This document shows positions 58,284 through 64,000 of a stretch of DNA of 64,000 nucleotides, piece by piece. The notes under the pieces are model-generated. The model did not search any database. It worked only from the letters and a program-made list of their open reading frames with translations, and was not told the origin of the DNA. The stretch spans positions 224,340 to 288,339 of the forward strand of contig JAIMBJ010000001.1 in the NCBI GenBank assembly GCA_023511455.1. Reading direction: 5' to 3'. Numbering within the stretch: the first letter of the stretch is position 1; each line of letters opens with the position of its first letter. This DNA is from Bacillota bacterium. Lineage in GTDB: Bacteria; Armatimonadota; HRBIN16. The position numbers and the translations under genes were made by a program.

Positions 58284-59408
58284 ATGGAGGGATTGCCGCT
58301 AGACCAGATACTGTCGGGCGACTGTGTGCAGGTCATGCACGAGCTGCCAGCACAGTCCGTAGATATGGTCTTTGCCGACCCTCCTTACAACCTGCAAATC
58401 CATCAGGAGTTGTACCGCCCCAACATGACGCGGGTGGACGGCGTTGACGACGAATGGGACCGGTTCCAGAGCCTTGCCGAATACGACCGATTCACCGAGG
58501 CGTGGCTATCCGCTGCCAGACGGGTGATGAAGGACACGGGCACTATCTGGGTCATTGGCACGTACCACAACATCTACCGTATTGGCAAGATTCTCATGGA
58601 CTTAGGCTACTGGATTCTGAACGACATCGTGTGGGTGAAGACCAACCCGATGCCGCAGTTTCGGGGAGTGCGTTTTGCCAACGCGCACGAGACGCTAATC
58701 TGGGCCCAAAAGGTAAAGGGGGCGAAATACACCTTTAACTATCACGATATGAAGGCGTTGAACGACGACCTTCAGATGCGCAGCGACTGGTACCTGCCTG
58801 TCTGTTCAGGGCAAGAGCGTATTCGCATCAACGGGGAGAAAGCCCATTCCACCCAAAAGCCAGAGGCGCTACTTTACCGGCTGATTCTCGCCAGCACCAA
58901 TGTGGGCGACGTCGTTCTCGATCCCTTTTTCGGCACCGGTACCACAGGGGCGGTCGCCAAACGGCTGCGACGTCACTGGATCGGCATCGAGCGTGACCCG
59001 CGCTATGCGCAGATTGCCGAACAGCGAATCGCACAAGTGGTGCCTGCGCTGTTGGAGGCGGTAGAACCGGTGACACCTAAAATCCGGTCGCAAGCGCGGG
59101 TTCCGTTCGGCGCGCTGCTGGAAAACGGCTACCTGCGCCCGGGTGACCTACTTTTCTTCAAGGGCAGGCGCGAGGCGACGGCGATGGTGTTGGCGAATGG
59201 ACACATTCGTCTGGGCCAGTGCGAAGGCTCCATCCACCAGATGGGCAAACTCCTTACTGGCGCACCATGCAACGGCTGGGAACACTGGTACTTTCACGAT
59301 GTTGCAACGGGTATACTTCAGCCGATCGACGTGCTCAGAAAGAGGCTTTTGGCGGAAATGAGCAAGCAGGTTTGTGAAGGAGCACAGGAGGACAGCCTGC
59401 TCTTCTGA
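58284..59408 (+). CDS. DNA adenine methyltransferase, CcrM-like, with RAMA domain
   Basis: A 374 aa beta-class N6-adenine methyltransferase: motif IV DPPY (32-35) precedes motif I FGTGTTG (216-222), and THE STQKP block (HSTQKPEALL) is present. The C-terminal part (about 268-345, FGALLENGYLRPGDLLFF... ending NGWEHWYF) is the RAMA domain seen in CcrM and HinfI-type enzymes, which suggests GANTC-like specificity. No restriction endonuclease gene is next to it, so it looks orphan and may act in replication or gene control. Confidence 0.88.
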   Translation: MEGLPLDQILSGDCVQVMHELPAQSVDMVFADPPYNLQIHQELYRPNMTRVDGVDDEWDRFQSLAEYDRFTEAWLSAARRVMKDTGTIWVIGTYHNIYRIGKILMDLGYWILNDIVWVKTNPMPQFRGVRFANAHETLIWAQKVKGAKYTFNYHDMKALNDDLQMRSDWYLPVCSGQERIRINGEKAHSTQKPEALLYRLILASTNVGDVVLDPFFGTGTTGAVAKRLRRHWIGIERDPRYAQIAEQRIAQVVPALLEAVEPVTPKIRSQARVPFGALLENGYLRPGDLLFFKGRREATAMVLANGHIRLGQCEGSIHQMGKLLTGAPCNGWEHWYFHDVATGILQPIDVLRKRLLAEMSKQVCEGAQEDSLLF

Positions 59409-59412
59409 AGCG

Positions 59413-60048
59413 ATGGAGGAACACAACTTAGCGGTGACACGGACGGATACCACGGAGAGTGTAACTATCGGCGTGCTTGCGCTGCAGGGTGACTTCGAGG
59501 CGCACCTGCGGATGCTGGAGCGGTGCGGGGTGAATGGTAAGGAGGTTCGCACGGCGCAGCAGTTGCAGGAGGTGGACGGCTTAATCATCCCAGGCGGCGA
59601 GAGCACGACCATCATGAAGTTGATGCAGCGGTATGGCATCGATGCGGTGCTGCAGCAACGTGCCAGGGCAGGGATGCCGGTATACGGTACCTGCGCAGGC
59701 TTGATTGTGATGGCGCATGAGATTGAGGGCTATCCCCAGCAGCCCCGGCTGGGTTTACTGGATGTGGCGGTGGCGCGAAACGCTTTCGGCAGGCAGGTGG
59801 ATAGCTTTGAGATAGACCTGCCTGTGCCCAAACTGGGCGACCCTCCCATTCGCGCGGTGTTCATTCGTGCGCCGTATGTGACCCGAACCGGCGAAGGCGT
59901 GGAGGTGCTGGCAAGTCTGGACAGCAAAATCGTACTGGTACAGCAGAACAACCTGCTGGGCGGCGCGTTTCATCCGGAGCTGACGGATGACCTGCGGCTA
60001 CATTGTTATTTCGTGGAGATGGTGCGTGCCTATCGAAGGCAACAGTGA
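59413..60048 (+). CDS. pdxT: Pyridoxal 5'-phosphate synthase glutaminase subunit
   Basis: A class I glutaminase that feeds ammonia to PdxS for PLP synthesis. Motifs: IGVLALQGDFEAHL, IIPGGESTTI, the nucleophile Cys in GTCAGLIVM, and the His-Glu pair in FHPEL. At 211 aa it is slightly longer than usual because of an N-terminal extension of about 18 residues, so the start may lie downstream. pdxS is not in the window. Confidence 0.95.
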   Translation: MEEHNLAVTRTDTTESVTIGVLALQGDFEAHLRMLERCGVNGKEVRTAQQLQEVDGLIIPGGESTTIMKLMQRYGIDAVLQQRARAGMPVYGTCAGLIVMAHEIEGYPQQPRLGLLDVAVARNAFGRQVDSFEIDLPVPKLGDPPIRAVFIRAPYVTRTGEGVEVLASLDSKIVLVQQNNLLGGAFHPELTDDLRLHCYFVEMVRAYRRQQ

Positions 60049-60068
60049 CCGGCATCAACCGGTCACTG
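60043..60068. terminator. Hairpin overlapping the pdxT stop codon
   Basis: Perfect 10 bp inverted repeat (CAGTGACCGG / CCGGTCACTG, loop CATCAA) that includes the TGA of pdxT, between convergent pdxT and the LuxR-type gene. No T run, so termination is uncertain. Confidence 0.45.
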
Positions 60069-60098
60069 CTTCATCGCAAAGGCTGCTGAAGGGAGCTG

Positions 60099-60374
60099 TT
60101 AGGACTCGGCATAAGGGGGTTTCTGGGTATCGAAAGGTATCAAACCGAGGCTGGCGGCACGCCGGAAAGCCTGAACGCGGTTCGATACCTGCAGCTTGTC
60201 GTAAATGTTGGCGAGATGGAAGTCCACGGTGCGCTTGCTGACGAACAGAAGGTCGGCCACTTCCTTGCTGGAACGACCTTCGATAATCAGCGACAGCACC
60301 TCGATCTCGCGCTTCGTCAGCTTAACCGAGCGCTCATCAGAACCTTTGTGCTTCGGTGTAGCCATGGTACTCAT
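60099..60374 (-). CDS. Small LuxR/GerE-type HTH regulator
   Basis: A 91 aa stand-alone LuxR-type DNA-binding protein with LTKREIEVLSLIIEGRSSKEVADLLFVSKRTVDFHLANIYDKL-type core (residues about 19-61) and no receiver or ligand domain. AGGAG lies 3 nt before ATG 60374 and 12 nt before ATG 60365, so either start is possible. Targets unknown. An upstream stretch of 266 nt (to 60640) holds no other gene. Confidence 0.88.
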   Translation of the reverse strand: MSTMATPKHKGSDERSVKLTKREIEVLSLIIEGRSSKEVADLLFVSKRTVDFHLANIYDKLQVSNRVQAFRRAASLGLIPFDTQKPPYAES

Positions 60375-60640
60375 CTGCTCCTTTTAGCTCCTTTCCGTTT
60401 TTCGCGCCGCCTCCACAGGGAATATTCCACAATCAGTGCGCGTTCCACAGCAACTTTTCGGTTTCGGAACGCGAACCGGGATAAACCAGTAATGTCACGG
60501 GGAGCCAGCCCAAGGCTGAAGCCGTGCGCCAGTGACAACTAACCACTATATAGATGCCAAACTGCAGGTGCAGGTTCCTTTCGTTTTGGACAACGCAATA
60601 CAATGCAAGACGCAAGGCGTATCCAGAGAGGTATGTAGCC

Positions 60641-61333
60641 ATGCAATGGTCACCGAATCCTGGTAAAGAACTTACGCGCACGTTTGAAGGGCGGGTCTGG
60701 GCGCGTTACCCGGTGCGCACCCACGTGGTGCAGCCGGGGGAAGACATCGCGGAGGTCGTGCGACAATATGCCGCGCCGCACCTTCAACAGGGCGATATTC
60801 TGGTAATCAGCGAGAAGGTTGTGGCGATTTGCCAGAAGCGTGCGTTTCCGGTAGAGGAAATTCAGCCCCGTCCTCTGGCGCGGTGGCTGAGCCGGTTTGT
60901 GACCAAAACCCCGCACGGCATCGGCATCGGCAGTCCGGTCACGATGGAGCTGGCACTGCGCGAGGCAGGGGTATGGCGTATCCTGCTGGCGGCTGCGGTA
61001 GCAGCAGTGACCAAACCGCTCGGCATTCGCGGCATGTTCTACCGCGTTGCCGGACGCAACGTGGCAGCGATAGACGGCCCCACCCCCTATACCCTGCCTC
61101 CATATAACCGTTACGCCTCCCTTGCTCCGAAGAACCCGAACAAGGTGGCTCAGCGCCTTGCGGACGAGCTGGGAGTGCCGGTGGCTATCGTGGACGCCAA
61201 CGATTTGGGCGTGGAGGTACTCGGCGCGAGCCATGGGCTGAACCGCGCACTGGCGGTGGAATTGTTCCGCGATAACCCGCTGGGGCAGGGCAGTCAGCAA
61301 ACGCCGCTGTGTATCCTGCGTCGCGTTGGCTAG
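60641..61333 (+). CDS. Coenzyme F420:L-glutamate ligase-like protein
   Basis: A 230 aa protein of the CofE family (F420-0:gamma-glutamyl ligase). The N-terminus shows GDILVISEKVVAICQKR, the C-terminal half DGPTPYTLPPYNRYASLAPKNP. Related proteins occur in bacteria that may not make F420, so the function needs other evidence. ATG 60641 has GAGAGG upstream. Its stop shares the sequence CTAG with the stop of the convergent debranching enzyme gene. Confidence 0.78.
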   Translation: MQWSPNPGKELTRTFEGRVWARYPVRTHVVQPGEDIAEVVRQYAAPHLQQGDILVISEKVVAICQKRAFPVEEIQPRPLARWLSRFVTKTPHGIGIGSPVTMELALREAGVWRILLAAAVAAVTKPLGIRGMFYRVAGRNVAAIDGPTPYTLPPYNRYASLAPKNPNKVAQRLADELGVPVAIVDANDLGVEVLGASHGLNRALAVELFRDNPLGQGSQQTPLCILRRVG

Positions 61334-63294
61334 CGGCAGGTCATGTGCCATATCCGCAGCAGCTCCGCGACGCTCCACGCCTGCGCGAAACAACCGCGCG
61401 GATGGTGGGGCGGGTCACCGTCGAAGATTTCGGATACCGTGCCCAGACCCGCCTCGCGCAGGTGCTTCTCGAAGGGTTTCAGTAAACTGCGCAGACGTGA
61501 AAGCGTGGCTGGCGTTCTGCCGGTGGTAAAAAGCAAGGCATCTGCGTACGCTGCCAGCAACCATGTCCATACCGTGCCCTGATGGTACGCGCCGTCGCGG
61601 GCGATGACATCCCCCTCGTAGCGCCCGCGATAATCAGGGTCAAAGGGCGCAAGCGTGCGCAACCCGTAGGGCGTCAATAGATACCTTTCTATCGTGCGCA
61701 CGATGTGCTTTGCCAGGTCGCGGGGCACGGGGGGCTGAGGAATTGCCAGCGCAATCAACTGGTTAGGGCGCAGACGGGGGTCCTGCCTGCCTCTGTCGTC
61801 CACCACGTCGGCGAGGTATTGCAGCTGCGGTATCCAGAACTTGCTCATGAAAGACTCACGTGCCTGTCTGATCAGGTCTTCAGCCTCTCGGGCGGTGGTG
61901 GCATCGGCGTAGCGACGTGCCGCCTCGCACAGCACGTCCAGAAACTGCAGCCACAGGGCAGCGATTTCCACCGGCTTGCCCTCGCGCGGCGTCACCACCC
62001 AGTCGCCCACCTTCGCATCCATCCACGTCACCTGCCAGCCGGGTTCACCCACACGCAGGATACCATCGGCAGGGTCTATCCGAATGCCGAAGCGCGTGCC
62101 CTCGCGGTATGCTTGCAGGCACTCTCGCAGACGGGGATATATCTCCTCCCTGAAGAATGACTCGTCTCCGGTTTCCTGCCGGTAGCATTCCGCCATCCAC
62201 GCAAACCACAGCGTGGCGTCGGCAGTGTTGTATTCGGGTTCCTCGCCCGCATCGGGGAAGCGGTTCGGTATCAATCCATCGCGCAGGTGTCTCGCGAAAA
62301 GGCTCAGTACCTCTCGTGCCTCGTCGTAACGACGGCGCACCAGCAGGATGCCGCGCAGGGAAATCATGGTATCCCGCCCCCAGTCGGTGAACCAGGGATA
62401 GCCAGCGATGATGCTGGTTCCCTGTGGGCGACGGATGACGAACTGCTCCGCGGCGCACCACAGCGCGCTAGCCAGCGGGTGCTCGCAAAACGGCGACGGC
62501 ACCTCCTGCTCTTCGGGAGGCTCTGTGGGTATCTGTTTGAGAGGCTCCAGCGATACCACGATGACCGCGCTTTGTCCCCTCTGCAGGTCACAAACCAGCG
62601 TGCCGGGCGTCCACAGGTCTTCCGCGCTGTCCAGACCTCGTTCTGCCTCTACCGGATAGTGGAAGGCGTAGTACCAGTCAGGATAGGGGATAAAGGAGGC
62701 ACTGCCTGCGTACAGGAAGACGGATGGAAAGCCCGGATAAGGGTTCAGGCGGTAGCAACCGGGAGCGACCTGCTCGGCGTAAGGGTCCATGACGTTGTTG
62801 GCGTGGGTGAGGGAATGATAGTCCCGGCAGGCGAACAGCGGTATCAGGCGAAGCCCTGCCGATTTCCTTCCCGACACAAGGGTGTAACGGACGGCGACCG
62901 CGTTGTGATGGCGAACCAGCCAGGCCTGTCGCTGGACGACCGCTTTGCCAGCCGTATAGAGATGCGTGGGGCAGGGATGGAGGCTAAACCGTTGCAGATG
63001 GTGGATGCCGCCCGGGTGGATGGCTCCATGATAGAGGTGGCTGGACAGGGGGTAAGTCTGGGAATCCACCTCCAGCCATGCTTCTATCTCCGCCAGCACC
63101 AGCACCCTGCCGGTCGGGGGCGGAGTGGCAGCCGTGAGCAACCCGTGATAGCGTCGGGTACGCAATCCGGCGATAGTGCCGCACGCAAAACCCCCGATGC
63201 CGTTGGTCAACAGCCACTCCCGACGGCATGAGGCTTCCATCTGGTGCAGGACATTTCGGGAAAAAGACAGGTTGGGCGGGCATTCCGCGCGCAT
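61330..63294 (-). CDS. Glycogen debranching enzyme, archaeal type (amylo-alpha-1,6-glucosidase)
   Basis: A 654 aa protein with the N-terminal GDE domain (WLLTNGIGGFACGTIAGLRT, RRYHGLL) and the C-terminal six-hairpin GH133-like catalytic domain with GYPWFTDWGRDTMISLRG, IPNRFPDAGEEPEYNTADATLW and DGAYHQGTVWTWLLAAYADAL. It cuts alpha-1,6 branches of glycogen. Family length is normal. No glycogen synthesis genes are nearby. Confidence 0.93.
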   Translation of the reverse strand: MRAECPPNLSFSRNVLHQMEASCRREWLLTNGIGGFACGTIAGLRTRRYHGLLTAATPPPTGRVLVLAEIEAWLEVDSQTYPLSSHLYHGAIHPGGIHHLQRFSLHPCPTHLYTAGKAVVQRQAWLVRHHNAVAVRYTLVSGRKSAGLRLIPLFACRDYHSLTHANNVMDPYAEQVAPGCYRLNPYPGFPSVFLYAGSASFIPYPDWYYAFHYPVEAERGLDSAEDLWTPGTLVCDLQRGQSAVIVVSLEPLKQIPTEPPEEQEVPSPFCEHPLASALWCAAEQFVIRRPQGTSIIAGYPWFTDWGRDTMISLRGILLVRRRYDEAREVLSLFARHLRDGLIPNRFPDAGEEPEYNTADATLWFAWMAECYRQETGDESFFREEIYPRLRECLQAYREGTRFGIRIDPADGILRVGEPGWQVTWMDAKVGDWVVTPREGKPVEIAALWLQFLDVLCEAARRYADATTAREAEDLIRQARESFMSKFWIPQLQYLADVVDDRGRQDPRLRPNQLIALAIPQPPVPRDLAKHIVRTIERYLLTPYGLRTLAPFDPDYRGRYEGDVIARDGAYHQGTVWTWLLAAYADALLFTTGRTPATLSRLRSLLKPFEKHLREAGLGTVSEIFDGDPPHHPRGCFAQAWSVAELLRIWHMTCR

Positions 63295-63352
63295 TTTCGC
63301 CTCCGAGAGAGGGCATTATACACGATGAGACGCGATTCCTGTTTGCCCAGAG

Positions 63353-63694
63353 GTGGCGGGTGTATGGAAAATCGCCGTGTTGACAGAGTCGCAACCGCAG
63401 CGTTGCGTCCCTCCATGCGATGTCGAAGAGATGGCAATCGATGCGGTGGAGTGCGGACGGTTCATGGCTTTTTTGCCCGGCCGACTGCGCGAGGTGCTAC
63501 GGTTGCGCCTGCAGGGGGACACGTATGCGGAGATAGCACAGGCGCTGTCGCTTTCGGGGGGCACGGTAAAGAGTTATGGTGCCCAGTTGCGGGAGATACT
63601 TCGGAAGTATTTCGGTCACGACCCAACCAAATCCTCCTCTCGAATCGGCAATATTCATGGAGGGCTTTCGGAGGAGGCTTTCCAATCTCCGTAG
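63353..63694 (+). CDS. Sigma-70 region 4-like HTH protein, 3' end at an IS boundary
   Basis: A 113 aa ORF with a sigma-region-4/LuxR-like HTH (LPGRLREVLRLRLQGDTYAEIAQALSLSGGTVKSYGAQLREIL). No sigma region 2 is present. Its TAG stop (63692-63694) lies within the first bases of what looks like the IS end (GTAGGACTTACGCA from 63691), so the original protein may have been longer. Start (GTG 63353) is uncertain; ATG 63431 is an alternative. Confidence 0.6.
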   Translation: MAGVWKIAVLTESQPQRCVPPCDVEEMAIDAVECGRFMAFLPGRLREVLRLRLQGDTYAEIAQALSLSGGTVKSYGAQLREILRKYFGHDPTKSSSRIGNIHGGLSEEAFQSP

Positions 63695-64000
63695 GACTTA
63701 CGCAGTTGGATTGAGGTCATAGGTGGGATGAGCCAGAAAAGCTCTTATCGCTTCCCGAAGCAGAGACAACTTCGCCTCATACCAACTCACCCCTGTCCGC
63801 AAACGATAAACCTCCAGCCGTAAAAATGCCCTCAAAGCCAATGGCAAATGGCGCATCACTGCCACTGCCTTACGAACCTGGGCCTTCTCCACCCCACAGC
63901 ACTGCTTCAACGCCCGATGGTAGACCTCTATGCCCCAGCCCTGCCCCGCCAACTGCGCCCGCTGCGTTGCGGTCATCCCCAAGTCGTTCGTCGCCCAGTA
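63691..64000 (-). mobile_element. Insertion sequence, partial (continues past the window)
   Basis: The element starts at GTAGGACTTACGCA (63691-63704), a typical IS terminal sequence, and contains the 3' end of a transposase gene. The other end and the target duplication are outside the window. Confidence 0.7.
63698..64000 (-). CDS. DDE transposase (IS4-like), 3' part
   Basis: About 100 C-terminal residues of a transposase, open to the window edge: reading from 64000 it begins YWATNDLGM. The segment GWGIEVYHRALKQ holds the catalytic Glu and the E-X6-K spacing of IS4-type enzymes. The TAA stop (63698-63700) lies inside the terminal sequence of the element. The 5' part with the two Asp residues is outside the window. 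Confidence 0.85.
   Translation of the reverse strand, partial: YWATNDLGMTATQRAQLAGQGWGIEVYHRALKQCCGVEKAQVRKAVAVMRHLPLALRAFLRLEVYRLRTGVSWYEAKLSLLREAIRAFLAHPTYDLNPTA

Noticed and set aside
60375..60640. Searched for an RNA gene or sigma-54 site in the 266 nt gap upstream of the LuxR-type gene
   Set aside because: A TTTGGCAT stretch lacks the second sigma-54 element at the right spacing, and no tRNA or riboswitch motif is visible.

Overview
The window looks like a GC-rich (about 58-60% by eye), probably thermophilic, diderm bacterium. Several traits together suggest Armatimonadota (formerly Armatimonadetes) or a close relative: a pseudopilin with an H-X9-DG tail, a Uma2-type nuclease, a PEP-CTERM protein, ADP-heptose-type glycosyltransferases and an LpxL-like acyltransferase, and a variant (CXXXY) cytochrome c maturation system. 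This placement is an inference from gene content; no rRNA or other phylogenetic marker lies in the window. No tRNA, rRNA or CRISPR array was seen.

Region 1 (1-12.5 kb, mostly minus strand) is branched-chain amino acid biosynthesis. A strong promoter and a T-box leader precede ilvB-ilvN, two small membrane-protein genes, ilvC, leuA, another small membrane-protein gene, a NYN-domain gene, leuB and a PII gene (glnB-like). cimA (citramalate route to isoleucine) lies just beyond, divergent from a glycosidase-like gene and an AEC transporter gene interrupted by one in-frame stop. ilvD is separate, at 32 kb. leuC and leuD are not in the window.

Region 2 (12.5-22.2 kb, minus strand) has a PEP-CTERM protein gene behind a near-perfect sigma-54 promoter, then (upstream on the same strand) cstA and panD at the end of a tightly overlapping ccmABCDEF operon. 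CcmE has the CXXXY variant haem-binding site. A PmoA-like (DUF6807) protein and a YjbH-like outer-membrane protein precede ccmA.

Region 3 (22.3-39.4 kb) is mixed: LPS-type acyltransferase and two family 9 glycosyltransferases, a phosphohexomutase, an FG-GAP protein, a fatty acid desaturase, a pseudopilin, ilvD, an octahaem nitrite reductase-like cytochrome with CXXCK at haem 4, lgt, rluD, upp, and a MarR-type regulator with a four-cysteine tail next to a protoglobin gene. The cytochrome, the regulator/protoglobin pair and the ccm genes make a plausible respiratory or nitrogen-oxide-handling set, although they are not one operon.

Region 4 (39.6-55.2 kb, minus strand) is a single long surface-polysaccharide operon behind a TTGACG-17-TAGAAT promoter: Wzz-like, Wzx flippase, methyltransferase, deacetylase-like, glycosyltransferase, Wzy-like ligase/polymerase (noticeably AT-rich), two glycosyltransferases, PglC-, PglD- and PglE-like genes, a membrane-anchored sugar epimerase/dehydratase, an LhgO-like oxidase and a Wzi-like outer-membrane protein.

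Region 5 (55.3-64 kb) holds a dienelactone hydrolase, a nucleotidyltransferase-fold protein with a small partner, a SASA-type esterase, an orphan CcrM-like DNA methyltransferase with a RAMA domain, pdxT, a small LuxR-type regulator, an F420 ligase-like protein, an archaeal-type glycogen debranching enzyme, and a sigma-region-4-like ORF whose end coincides with the end of an IS element that runs off the window.
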